A DNA stretch of 10,704 bases from NCBI GenBank assembly GCA_937915975.1, contig CALGGL010000049.1, positions 1-10,704 of the forward strand, written 5' to 3'. Made by a program: the position numbers and the translations under genes. Below, piece after piece: positions 1-7,469 of this stretch (its first letter is position 1; the number at the start of each line of letters is the position of its first letter). Source of the DNA: an uncultured Lachnospiraceae bacterium (GTDB taxonomy: Bacteria > Bacillota > Clostridia > Lachnospirales > Lachnospiraceae). Below the pieces are notes generated by a model. It was not told where the DNA came from. It saw nothing but the letters and a program-made list of their open reading frames with translations, and did no database searches.

Positions 1-293
1 ATAGGTAATATGTAAGATATAGTTCCAAATAATCCAAATAGTATATTGGAAAAGAATCTTCCTATCGGGCCGCACCATCCGAAATTACTGAGTAATAAGA
101 AAACCGTTACTGCAAGATATATAAAAAGATAAATTTCATTTTTCCTTGGATCATATTCTTTTTTATTATTTCTGTTTCCTGAATTACCTCTGTTACTGTT
201 ATTTCTACTATTATTTGCTCTGCTTCTATTACTATTATTTACGGTCTTTCTGCGGTTTTGACTACTGCTTCCGTTTCTTCCCGTAGTTGCCAT
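1..293 (-). CDS. ftsK: DNA translocase FtsK/SpoIIIE, N-terminal fragment (cut by window edge)
   Basis: This is the first 97 codons of an FtsK/SpoIIIE-type DNA translocase, the membrane-anchored hexameric motor that pumps chromosomal DNA through the closing septum. The start is the ATG at 293-291, with AAGGAGAT at 308-301 nine bases upstream. Residues 1-52 form a hydrophilic Ser/Asn/Arg-rich leader (starts MATTGRNGSSSQNRRK). Residues 53-70 form a first membrane segment (EIYLFIYLAVTVFLLLSN), then an FGWCGPIGRF turn and a second hydrophobic segment from about 81 onward. This matches the four-helix membrane domain typical of the family. The motor domain lies outside the window, so the assignment rests on the N-terminal pattern and on tepA lying 48 bases upstream, as near spoIIIE in Bacillus. 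A 6-bp hairpin (322-338) lies in the gap. ftsK versus spoIIIE cannot be separated here. Confidence 0.82.
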   Translation of the reverse strand, partial: MATTGRNGSSSQNRRKTVNNSNRSRANNSRNNSNRGNSGNRNNKKEYDPRKNEIYLFIYLAVTVFLLLSNFGWCGPIGRFFSNILFGLFGTISYILP

Positions 294-341
294 ATTTTAA
301 ATCTCCTTATCATTATGTACCGCCATTTGGATAATGGCAGT

Positions 342-1082
342 TTAATAGTTTTCATACTGATTTATTTTACTATTTTTCTTCTCATTTATCAAGTCATATA
401 AGCAATTAAGAGCACTATTTATTCCACCTACACGGTCAATTATTCCCTTTTCGACGGCATCGGCTCCAACTAGCATGGTTCCTATGTCCTTGGTAAGCTC
501 GGTGGTATTAAACATAAGCGATTTAAAGTCCTCTTCACCAATTGAGCTGTGATTAGAAGTAAAATCAATGATTCTGTCCTGCATACGCTCAATATATTCA
601 AAATTCTGCTTTACTCCAAGCACAGTATCATTAAATCTTATTGGATGAACCACCATAGTCGCTGTCGGAACTATATATGTCACATCACCCGATACAGCAA
701 GAGGTACTCCTATGGAGTGTCCGCCTCCAAGAACAAGACAAACCTTTGGCTTGCTTAAGGAAGCTATCATCTCCGCTATTGCAAGACCTGCCTCTACATC
801 TCCACCAACAGTATTTAAAAGCACCATAAGTCCGTCAATATTTTCATTATCTTCTACAGCAGCAAGCTGAGGAAGAATATGCTCATATTTACTGGTCTTT
901 GTGTTTATCCCAAGATTTTCGTGACCTTCAATCTCACCGATTATATTTAATAAATGAATCTTTTGCCTGTACTTGTTGTTTGCAAGTGTTATCTGTCCGT
1001 AATCCTCTATAAGCTGTGAGCGTTTTTCATTTATGTTATTACCGTTTGATTTTTCAACATCATTTCCTTTATCCTGATACAT
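342..1082 (-). CDS. tepA: TepA-type ClpP-family serine protease
   Basis: This 246-residue protein belongs to the ClpP/crotonase-fold serine protease family. It closely resembles Bacillus TepA (YmfB), a cytosolic protease reported to help protein translocation and to degrade small acid-soluble spore proteins during germination. I chose the ATG at 1082-1080 because GGAGG (1094-1090) sits seven bases upstream; an upstream extension to 1190 would run through a terminator-like hairpin. The probable catalytic triad is Ser123 in GGGHSIGVP, His146 in MVVHP and Asp199 in LTKDIGT, with the oxyanion region NTVGGDVEAG at 90-99. The first 30 or so residues are hydrophilic and unlike classical ClpP. Length equals the family norm (about 245). 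The start of ftsK lies 48 bases downstream, probably in the same transcript. The role in this organism is inferred from the family. Confidence 0.88.
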   Translation of the reverse strand: MYQDKGNDVEKSNGNNINEKRSQLIEDYGQITLANNKYRQKIHLLNIIGEIEGHENLGINTKTSKYEHILPQLAAVEDNENIDGLMVLLNTVGGDVEAGLAIAEMIASLSKPKVCLVLGGGHSIGVPLAVSGDVTYIVPTATMVVHPIRFNDTVLGVKQNFEYIERMQDRIIDFTSNHSSIGEEDFKSLMFNTTELTKDIGTMLVGADAVEKGIIDRVGGINSALNCLYDLINEKKNSKINQYENY

Positions 1083-1154
1083 AAAAAATCCTCCATAATA
1101 AAATATAAATTTATTATGCAGGATTTTTATATTTTTATTCATTATTAACAATTG

Positions 1155-1201
1155 AAAAAAGACTTTAGTAAGAATTCCCCATAAATTCATACTAAAGTCT
1201 T
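1155..1201 (-). terminator. Terminator-like hairpin in the tepA leader
   Basis: Perfect 12-base arms AAGACTTTAGTA / TACTAAAGTCTT (1201-1190 and 1170-1159, read on the minus strand) enclose a 19-base loop. The 3' arm runs into six T residues at 1160-1155. It lies about 40 bases downstream of the putative tepA promoter and 73 bases upstream of the tepA start. It therefore looks like an attenuator, or else a second backup terminator behind the GH94 gene. Confidence 0.7.
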
Positions 1202-1245
1202 AAATCTTTAAATTGAACACCCCTATGTTTCGAATTTATAAAGAA

Positions 1246-1274
1246 ATTATACAGCAATTTAAACAAAATATCCA
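1246..1274 (-). promoter_or_regulatory. Putative sigma-70-type promoter of tepA
   Basis: On the minus strand TGGATA (1274-1269, four of six matches to TTGACA) and a perfect TATAAT (1251-1246) are separated by 17 bases. Transcription would start near 1239 and first cross the hairpin at 1201-1155. The perfect -10 and ideal spacing support it; the -35 is weak. Confidence 0.5.
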
Positions 1275-1310
1275 GTAATTTCTTTACATTTTGCATAAAA
1301 TTGTCATTAT

Positions 1311-1353
1311 ATACAAAAAAATATGCCACCGAAAAGCAAAATCGGTGACATAT
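1311..1353 (-). terminator. Intrinsic terminator of the GH94 gene
   Basis: A 12-base stem with one mismatch (ATATGTCACCGA on 1353-1342 against TCGGTGGCATAT on 1332-1321) and a nine-base loop is followed on the minus strand by TTTTTTGTAT (1320-1311). It begins 13 bases after the end of the GH94 reading frame, so it should end that transcript and separate it from tepA. Confidence 0.85.
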
Positions 1354-1365
1354 TTTGTATAAAAA

Positions 1366-3765
1366 TTACATATTTATTATAATCTCATTATTATCAGAAA
1401 GTTCATCATATGGAATATAGTCGGATTCCATATTTTTTCCGTTTAAAGAAACTTCACTGTAGCCGCTCTGCTTACCGTTCGGATTATTGACGATGATATG
1501 GAGCTTCTTACCTCTGTAATCCTTATTCATCTCAAAGTTCTTCCAATCCGAAGGAATAGACGGTGCAAGCTTTATTCCGTAAAAGTCAGGTCTTAATCCA
1601 AGTATACCCTCTACACATCCTACCATAACTGTAGATGCTGTACCTGTAAGCCAATGTACATGTGAACGTCCTGCAAACGGACTGTCATTACTTTCGGTAA
1701 ACTGTCCATGGCAATATGGCTCAAGCTTTCTAATCTCAGCCTTATCATTCATTGCTGCAGGTGAGCTTTCGGTAAAGTACTCAAACGCTCTGTCACCATG
1801 TCCCATAAGAGACTCGGCAAGAATTATCCAACCCTGAGTCTGTGAGAATATACCGCTGTTTTCCTTAGTACCCGGATTAAATAAAAGCATAAGTGCGCCC
1901 TCAAATGCATGATCTACATATGGAGGATCCATAAGCTTAACACCGTAAGGCGTATTTAATTTGCTATGTACCGATTCAAGTGACTTCTCAGCCTGTTCCT
2001 TGGAAGCAAGTCCGCTTATTACACCCCATGACTGAGGATTAAGCCACATTGATGCTTCCTTATCGTTTCTTGAACCTATAACCTGTCCGTCCTCGGTAAA
2101 GCCACGGACATATCTGTCCTCATCCCAGCACTTATCCTGAAGTATAGTACCAAGAGCAGTCTGTATATCATCGAGATACTTGATATAAGCTGTATCCTTC
2201 TTAATTTCAGCAAAGCCCTTAAGAACTGTCATCGCATAATAAAGCTGCATAGCGACAAAGGTTGACTCACCCTTTTTACCGAGTCTTAGGCAGTCATTCC
2301 AGTCAGCATGAAGACCTGCAGGCATATTGTGATTGCCAAGTCTGTTCATAGAGAAATCTATAGCTCTCTTAAGATGCTCATAAACCGTTCCCTCACCACC
2401 GTTGGCAAATACAATAACCTCATCTATAAAGTCAACATTTCCTGTTTCGGCAATATATTTATAAATTGTCGGGAAAAGCCATAACGCATCATCAGCTCTG
2501 TATGCAGGATGTCCTGTTGCTCTGACATAGGACTCATCATCAGGAGTGTCCTCGTGACCTGCATTGTGATCAAACTTTACAAGCGGAAGACCTCCGCCGT
2601 TATCAACCTGCGCCGAGAGCATAAATCTTATCTTTTCAAGTGCCATCTCAGGAGCAAGATGAATTACACCCTGAATATCCTGAACAGTATCCCTGTAGCC
2701 ATATCCGTTTCTTAGTCCGCAGTAAGAAAATGATGCTGCTCTTGACCAGATAAAGGTCATAAAGCACTGATATGCATTCCATGTATTTATCATGGCATTA
2801 AAGGCTTCACTCGGAGTCTTAACCTGAAGATGATTAAGCTTGCTGTGCCAGTAATCCTTTAATTCGGCAATCTCATCAACCGATTTTTTAGCCACGTCTT
2901 CATATGAAGCCATAATCTCATCAGCCTCATCATCGCTCTTCATACCGAGAACAAATGCAAATTCCTTTGTCTCACCCGGCTTTAATGTAAGCTTGGTTTC
3001 AAGAGCACCGCAAGCATTAAGATTATAATTTAGCTTGTTTCCGCAATTACCATTCTCGATTGCTACCGGATTAGAATATGAATGATATCTGCCCAAAAAT
3101 TCTTCCTTATCACCGCAATAGCTTGAAACCTCTGCACCCACAAGTCCGAAAACCCTGTTTACAACCTTACTGTCATTTACGGCATTCTTTGTAACATTTT
3201 CATTTATAACCTGCTTAATTCTGTTATTGGCAAAATATGTCTTTGTAATAAATAATGTATACTGAAGGTTTACCTGATCCTGTTCATAATTATTGTCATT
3301 TGTAAATTCACAATAACCAAATACCGAAAGATCTCTTTCTTCATTTGAATTATTGGTAAGCTTTACCTTCCATACCTCGTGAGTTTTATCAAGCGGTACA
3401 TAATAAAGTGCTTCCGAATCAATACCGCTATAGGAAGCCTTTATGTTGGTATAGCCCGTTCCATGGCGGCATTCGCTCTTATATACATCAAGAGGCTTGC
3501 CAACCGGCTGCCAGGATGCCGACCAATAATCCTTACTCTTATTATCTCTTATGTAAATGTATCTTCCCGGCTGATCAAAATTATTAAATACATATCTGAT
3601 AATTCTGCCGTTTGCACCGGATTTTACAAAGCTGTAACCACCCGCATTGTTGGATATTATAGCACCGTATTCCGGTGAACCAAGATAATTGGCCCAAGGT
3701 GCCGGAGTGTCAGGTCTGTCTATAACATATTCCTTGTTCGCTTCGTCAAAATATCCAAATCTCAT
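1366..3765 (-). CDS. GH94 beta-glycoside phosphorylase (cellobiose, cellobionate or chitobiose phosphorylase type)
   Basis: This 799-residue cytosolic enzyme belongs to glycoside hydrolase family 94. These enzymes split a beta-linked disaccharide with phosphate, giving alpha-glucose-1-phosphate (or the N-acetyl equivalent) and a free sugar, which saves ATP in cellodextrin use. The start is the ATG at 3765-3763, with AAGGGAGG seven bases upstream. It begins with the family's N-terminal pattern (MRFGYFDEANKEYVI, NNAGGYSF). The catalytic acid is Asp488 in HADWNDCL, matching the numbering near 490 in characterised members. The phosphate-site motif WLTGTAS starts at residue 705. Length is normal. 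Acceptor specificity is not settled: the N-terminal phrases DRPDTPAPWANYLG and WQPVGKPL recall the chitobiose/cellobionate branch more than classical CbpA, so I give no symbol. It follows pnp by 144 bases and has its own terminator. Confidence 0.9.
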   Translation of the reverse strand: MRFGYFDEANKEYVIDRPDTPAPWANYLGSPEYGAIISNNAGGYSFVKSGANGRIIRYVFNNFDQPGRYIYIRDNKSKDYWSASWQPVGKPLDVYKSECRHGTGYTNIKASYSGIDSEALYYVPLDKTHEVWKVKLTNNSNEERDLSVFGYCEFTNDNNYEQDQVNLQYTLFITKTYFANNRIKQVINENVTKNAVNDSKVVNRVFGLVGAEVSSYCGDKEEFLGRYHSYSNPVAIENGNCGNKLNYNLNACGALETKLTLKPGETKEFAFVLGMKSDDEADEIMASYEDVAKKSVDEIAELKDYWHSKLNHLQVKTPSEAFNAMINTWNAYQCFMTFIWSRAASFSYCGLRNGYGYRDTVQDIQGVIHLAPEMALEKIRFMLSAQVDNGGGLPLVKFDHNAGHEDTPDDESYVRATGHPAYRADDALWLFPTIYKYIAETGNVDFIDEVIVFANGGEGTVYEHLKRAIDFSMNRLGNHNMPAGLHADWNDCLRLGKKGESTFVAMQLYYAMTVLKGFAEIKKDTAYIKYLDDIQTALGTILQDKCWDEDRYVRGFTEDGQVIGSRNDKEASMWLNPQSWGVISGLASKEQAEKSLESVHSKLNTPYGVKLMDPPYVDHAFEGALMLLFNPGTKENSGIFSQTQGWIILAESLMGHGDRAFEYFTESSPAAMNDKAEIRKLEPYCHGQFTESNDSPFAGRSHVHWLTGTASTVMVGCVEGILGLRPDFYGIKLAPSIPSDWKNFEMNKDYRGKKLHIIVNNPNGKQSGYSEVSLNGKNMESDYIPYDELSDNNEIIINM

Positions 3766-3814
3766 TAAACTTCCTCCCTTATACATCTTATAATATATCG
3801 AATACTATATTTAA

Positions 3815-3854
3815 TTTATGACGGCTTTATCACAAACTCTAAAGCCGTCATAAA
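3815..3854. repeat. Perfect 15-bp inverted repeat between pnp and the GH94 gene
   Basis: TTTATGACGGCTTTA (3815-3829) and TAAAGCCGTCATAAA (3840-3854) are exact reverse complements with a 10-base loop. On the minus strand it lies 55 bases after pnp and 49 bases before the GH94 start. No T run follows on either strand, so it is a weak intrinsic terminator at best. It could be an RNA-stabilising 3' stem for pnp, a leader element of the GH94 gene, or a regulator site. Confidence 0.75.
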
Positions 3855-3909
3855 CGCAAAAACATATTAAGCAAATAATTATTTATAGTTCTTAAAGCAT
3901 ACAGAAAAA

Positions 3910-5994
3910 TTATTCAGCATCCTTAAGACTAAGACTAATCTTACCCATTCTGTCGATGTCAAGAACCTTAACTCTTACCTCATCACCGATATTTACAACA
4001 TCCTCAACCTTTTCAACTCTCTTATCGGAAAGCTTTGAAATGTGGATAAGACCATCCTTATTAGGTGAAAGCTCAACAAAAGCTCCGAAGTTCATTATTC
4101 TTACAACCTTACCTTCATATGTCTTTCCAACCTCAATTGGATCAACGATTGAACGGATAATCTTAACAGCCTTATCAATTCCTGCCTGCTCAACACCGCA
4201 AACAGAAACTCTTCCGTCATCATCTATATCAATCTTAACACCGGTCTCGTCTATAATAGCATTGATAGTCTTACCACGCTGACCGATAATCTCACCAATC
4301 TTCTCCGGATCAACAGTAAGCTGAACAATCTTTGGAGCAAGTGCGCTTACAGTCTCACGAGGAGCTGATATAGCAGGCTTCATACAGGTATCCATAATGA
4401 ATAATCTTGCTTCACGACATCTTGCAATTGCACCTTCAACGATAGGTCTTGTAAGACCGTGAATCTTGATATCCATCTGAATTGCGGTGATACCCTCGGT
4501 AGTACCTGTAACCTTAAAGTCCATATCTCCGAAGAAATCCTCAAGTCCCTGAATATCTGTTAAAAGAATATAATCATCATCAGTTTCACCGGTTACAAGA
4601 CCACAGGAAATACCTGCTACCATCTTCTTAATAGGTACACCGGCTGCCATAAGAGCCATACAGGATGAACAGGTTGAACCCATAGAGGTTGAACCGTTAG
4701 ACTCAAAGGTCTCTGATACAGAACGAATTGCATATGGGAATTCCTCTTCACTCGGAAGAACAGGAACAAGTGCTCTTTCCGCAAGTGCACCGTGACCTAT
4801 CTCACGACGTCCCGGTCCTCTTGAAGGCTTAGTCTCTCCAACAGAGTATGAAGGGAAATTATAATGATGCATATATCTCTTTGATACAACATTTTCATCA
4901 AGTCCGTCTAGCTTCTGTGCCTCTGATAAAGGAGCAAGAGTTACAACATTACATATCTGAGTCTGTCCTCTTGTAAACATAGCTGAACCGTGAACTCTCG
5001 GAATAATATCAACCTCAGCTGCAAGAGGTCTGATCTGGGTAATCTCTCTTCCGTCAGGTCTCTTGTGATCCTTAAGAATCATCTTACGAACTGTCTTCTT
5101 CTGATACTGGTAAACAGCCTCATCAAGAACTGCAAGCCACTCCTCATTTTCAGCAAAGGCTTCAGTAAGCTTGTCCTTAATCTGTCTGATATTTTCTTCT
5201 CTAACCTGCTTTTCGTCAGTAAATACTGCAACCTCCATCTCTTCAGGAGTTACAATCTCCTTCATGGCTGCAAATAATTCTTCTGGAACAGCACAGCTTG
5301 TATATTCATGCTTAGCCTTACCGCATTCTGCAACTATCTGGTCTATAAATGCGATAACCTTCTGGTTTAACTCATGAGCAGCATAAATAGCTTCAATCAT
5401 CTTTGCTTCAGGTATCTCATTTGCACCTGCTTCAATCATGATAACCTTATCTCTTGTTGACGCAACTGTAAGCTTAAGATCTGACTCAAGGTTCTGAGCA
5501 GAATTCGGATTAAATATAAACTCACCGTTTATCATACCAACCTGTGTAGTTGCACAAGGGCCGTCAAACGGAATATCTGATATAGCTACTGCTATGGCTG
5601 AACCAAGCATAGCTGTAAGCTCAGGTGAACACTCAGGATCTACCGACATAACCATATTGTTAAGTGTAACATCATTTCTGTAATCCTTTGGGAAAAGAGG
5701 TCTCATAGGACGGTCAATAACTCTTGATGTAAGGATAGCGTTTTCACTTGCCTTACCCTCTCTTTTGTTAAAGCCTCCCGGGATTTTTCCTACTGCATAA
5801 AGCTTCTCCTCATACTCAACTGAAAGTGGGAAGAAATCAATTCCTTCTCTTGGCTTTTCAGATGCTGTTGCAGTTGATAAAACAACAGTATCGCCATAGT
5901 GCATAAGCGCAGCACCATTAGCCTGCTTAGCAACACGTCCGACATCAACGCGAAGTGTTCTGCCTGCAAGTTCCATTTCAAACTTCTTAAACAT
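3910..5994 (-). CDS. pnp: Polynucleotide phosphorylase (polyribonucleotide nucleotidyltransferase)
   Basis: PNPase degrades RNA from the 3' end using phosphate and releases nucleoside diphosphates; it is a cytoplasmic trimer and a core RNA-decay enzyme. The 694-residue length is typical. The start at 5994-5992 has AAGGAG ten bases upstream. Visible parts in order: a first RNase PH-like domain (from about residue 10), a helical linker, a second RNase PH-like domain with the phosphate-binding STSMGSTCSSC stretch and the metal-binding GDMDFKV motif, a KH domain with GQRG (about 555-610), and a C-terminal S1 domain (KVVRIMNFGAFVEL ... GLIHISKLSDKRV). It is transcribed from its own promoter (6148-6120) through a long stem-loop leader. 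In many Firmicutes rpsO sits just upstream; here a divergent gene of unknown function is found instead. Confidence 0.98.
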   Translation of the reverse strand: MFKKFEMELAGRTLRVDVGRVAKQANGAALMHYGDTVVLSTATASEKPREGIDFFPLSVEYEEKLYAVGKIPGGFNKREGKASENAILTSRVIDRPMRPLFPKDYRNDVTLNNMVMSVDPECSPELTAMLGSAIAVAISDIPFDGPCATTQVGMINGEFIFNPNSAQNLESDLKLTVASTRDKVIMIEAGANEIPEAKMIEAIYAAHELNQKVIAFIDQIVAECGKAKHEYTSCAVPEELFAAMKEIVTPEEMEVAVFTDEKQVREENIRQIKDKLTEAFAENEEWLAVLDEAVYQYQKKTVRKMILKDHKRPDGREITQIRPLAAEVDIIPRVHGSAMFTRGQTQICNVVTLAPLSEAQKLDGLDENVVSKRYMHHYNFPSYSVGETKPSRGPGRREIGHGALAERALVPVLPSEEEFPYAIRSVSETFESNGSTSMGSTCSSCMALMAAGVPIKKMVAGISCGLVTGETDDDYILLTDIQGLEDFFGDMDFKVTGTTEGITAIQMDIKIHGLTRPIVEGAIARCREARLFIMDTCMKPAISAPRETVSALAPKIVQLTVDPEKIGEIIGQRGKTINAIIDETGVKIDIDDDGRVSVCGVEQAGIDKAVKIIRSIVDPIEVGKTYEGKVVRIMNFGAFVELSPNKDGLIHISKLSDKRVEKVEDVVNIGDEVRVKVLDIDRMGKISLSLKDAE

Positions 5995-6025
5995 TTGTAC
6001 TTTTCTCCTTGAAAATATATTTTGA

Positions 6026-6107
6026 ATTAAGACTCCGAAACAACTGAAAATGCCACTTCAAATAATTACCGAAATACCATTTTCAGAAGTCTCGGTTTTG
6101 TCTTAAT
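6026..6107 (-). promoter_or_regulatory. Long stem-loop in the pnp 5' leader
   Basis: On the minus strand three stacked helices can form: ATTAAGAC with GTCTTAAT (6107-6100, 6033-6026), CCGAGAC with GTTTCGG (6095-6089, 6041-6035; one G-U pair), and CTGAAAATG with CATTTTCAG (6086-6078, 6052-6044). They are separated only by small internal loops and capped by a 25-base loop. The roughly 24 base pairs make a natural RNase III substrate. E. coli pnp controls itself through RNase III cleavage of such a leader stem; a similar role here is inferred. Confidence 0.75.
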
Positions 6108-6119
6108 ACAATCCCGATT

Positions 6120-6148
6120 ATTATAGCATTTTCAGTGCAATTCTTCAA
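6120..6148 (-). promoter_or_regulatory. pnp promoter
   Basis: TTGAAG (6148-6143) and TATAAT (6125-6120) on the minus strand are exactly 17 bases apart, with TGC just before the -10. Transcription would start near 6113, giving a leader of about 118 bases that contains the long stem-loop. Confidence 0.75.
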
Positions 6149-6155
6149 GTAGTGA

Positions 6156-6184
6156 TTTACATAAATATGAAACCGAGATATAAT
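6156..6184 (+). promoter_or_regulatory. Promoter of the 189-residue gene
   Basis: TTTACA (6156-6161) and TATAAT (6179-6184) are 17 bases apart, and the coding start at 6213 is 28 bases downstream. Its -35 box lies only seven bases from the -35 box of the divergent pnp promoter, so the two polymerases would compete or a single regulator could act on both. Confidence 0.75.
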
Positions 6185-6212
6185 TATTTATATATTAAAA
6201 CGGAGATGCATA

Positions 6213-6782
6213 ATGAATAATTCAGATTACTTTAACAAAGCACTGCACGATATGGTCTTTGAAAATGCCTGCGGCGCAGCCATAAGAAGGCTTGCCGATA
6301 TGAGCATGCCGGTTTCAAATATAAATAAGCAGCTTGACTATCCTATATCCTTTGAACGTGTCCAAAGATATGTGTGGCAATACTATCTTGATAATAAAAC
6401 TCTTCTTTATCTAAGCAACAAAACAAATTACAGAGAAGAAAACGGATATATAATCATCACTGAGCCATGTAAAACAAAAACATTTGTTAAGGAACAGGGT
6501 GCTTACGGAAAGATAACCTACAGACAGGTTATAATTGAAAGCGGTAAAAGCAATGATAATAAAGCTATAAACTCCTCACCTGGAAACGAATCAGATAAAT
6601 ATATCGCCTGTAATTTCGGAATAATAAAACGCAAAAATCCTGATGAATATAAAAAGCTTTTAAATAAGCTTGACAGTAACGACAGCGCTTATATCGATGA
6701 TCTACCCTGGGAAAACAAAATAATTTATCACAGAATGAACGAAAAACTGATTTCAATCTGCAAATCAATCAACAACAGATAA
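6213..6782 (+). CDS. Conserved-looking protein of unknown function, 189 residues
   Basis: I do not recognise a named family. The start ATG at 6213 has CGGAGA (6201-6206) at good spacing and a promoter upstream. The protein is soluble, with no signal peptide or membrane segment. Residues 1-65 look helical (AAIRRLADMSMPVSNINKQL followed by FERVQRYVWQYYLD) and could be a helix-turn-helix-like fold. A middle part carries TEPCKTKTFVKEQGAYGKIT and a Ser/Asn-rich linker (about 113-128). A C-terminal helical part contains DDLPWENKIIYHRMNEKL. I have the impression that proteins with this N- and C-terminal pattern are common in Lachnospiraceae, but this is memory, not a search. It is divergent from pnp, convergent with the pilin gene, and ends at a shared terminator. 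DNA binding is only a guess. Confidence 0.8.
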   Translation: MNNSDYFNKALHDMVFENACGAAIRRLADMSMPVSNINKQLDYPISFERVQRYVWQYYLDNKTLLYLSNKTNYREENGYIIITEPCKTKTFVKEQGAYGKITYRQVIIESGKSNDNKAINSSPGNESDKYIACNFGIIKRKNPDEYKKLLNKLDSNDSAYIDDLPWENKIIYHRMNEKLISICKSINNR

Positions 6783-6815
6783 AGAATAAATATCATACAT
6801 CCTTAATTTAAGCAT

Positions 6816-6847
6816 AAAAAACTGCGACATAATTGTCGCAGTTTTTT
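6816..6847. terminator. Bidirectional intrinsic terminator
   Basis: Perfect 14-base arms AAAAAACTGCGACA (6816-6829) and TGTCGCAGTTTTTT (6834-6847) with a four-base TAAT loop give a GC-rich core with a T run on both strands. It lies between the convergent 189-residue gene (stop at 6782) and the pilin gene (stop at 6864) and should end both transcripts. Confidence 0.95.
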
Positions 6848-6863
6848 ATAATTATTTTTTTAA

Positions 6864-7322
6864 TTATTTTATTGTATACGTAGCCTCTACAGTAGATGGC
6901 TTTGTATTACTTGTATCCCATGACTTTCCGTTATATATAATAGGCTTTGCCATACCTGTTTCCTGATACTCAACATAGGTTACTGTATATGCCTTATGAT
7001 CTGTTGTGGATGAATCATCAGCATCACAACCGATTACAAGCTTAGTACACTTTGGAACATCAGCAGTTGTTGTAATATCAGACTTATACGGATCTGTTGC
7101 AACCTTACTTGCTGCTTCACCCTTAGCATAAAGTGTTGACATCTCAGCCTGAGCTGCCGTAAGAGCACTCTTTGCATTAAGAACCGCCTGCTGCTGTTTA
7201 GCCTTATCGATGTATCCAAGTAATGCAGGTACAAGGATAGCTGCCAAGATAGCAAGAATAACAATAACTACAATTAATTCAACAAGAGTAAAACCCTTGT
7301 TATCCTTTTTTAATTTTTTCAT
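6864..7322 (-). CDS. Type IV prepilin (major pilin-like protein)
   Basis: This 152-residue protein is a type IV pilin or pseudopilin precursor, the extracellular fibre subunit handled by the membrane pilus machine. It has a short basic leader (MKKLKKDNKG) and the prepilin peptidase site between Gly10 and Phe11. Glu15 occupies the conserved +5 position of mature pilin. A hydrophobic helix spans about 11-37 (FTLVELIVVIVILAILAAIL), followed by an amphipathic stretch (IDKAKQQQAVLNAKSALTAA). The C-terminal head is Thr/Ser-rich and holds only two cysteines (in KCTKLVIGC), which could form a disulfide. The start has GAGGAGG (7336-7330) seven bases upstream. It lies 147 bases after pilT but has its own promoter, as expected for an abundant subunit. 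Pilin is favoured over a secretion pseudopilin because of pilT next door. Confidence 0.93.
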   Translation of the reverse strand: MKKLKKDNKGFTLVELIVVIVILAILAAILVPALLGYIDKAKQQQAVLNAKSALTAAQAEMSTLYAKGEAASKVATDPYKSDITTTADVPKCTKLVIGCDADDSSTTDHKAYTVTYVEYQETGMAKPIIYNGKSWDTSNTKPSTVEATYTIK

Positions 7323-7369
7323 AGTACGTCCTCCTCATAAATTATGTTTTCGCTCTTAATGATATATTC

Positions 7370-7398
7370 ATTATACCAAAAACTATCGCTCACTTCAA
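7370..7398 (-). promoter_or_regulatory. Promoter of the pilin gene
   Basis: TTGAAG (7398-7393) and TATAAT (7375-7370) on the minus strand are 17 bases apart, with TTGG just before the -10. The -35 hexamer and the spacing are the same as in the pnp promoter. The predicted leader is about 40 bases. This places the promoter in the pilT-pilin gap and allows more pilin than PilT. Confidence 0.75.
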
Positions 7399-7469
7399 GT
7401 TTTCCATTATATTTATCGGCAAAAAATCTCATAAAATAATAGCACTTTTTAATATTATTAAAATATTTA

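Noticed and set aside
1083..1190. Upstream N-terminal extension of the tepA frame to an ATG at 1190
   Set aside because: It would encode 36 residues through the terminator-like hairpin; the ATG at 1082 has GGAGG at seven bases and gives the family length.
3766..3786. Seven extra residues at the GH94 start (from 3786)
   Set aside because: The extension contains the ribosome binding site AAGGGAGG itself, and the family begins at MRFGYFDE.
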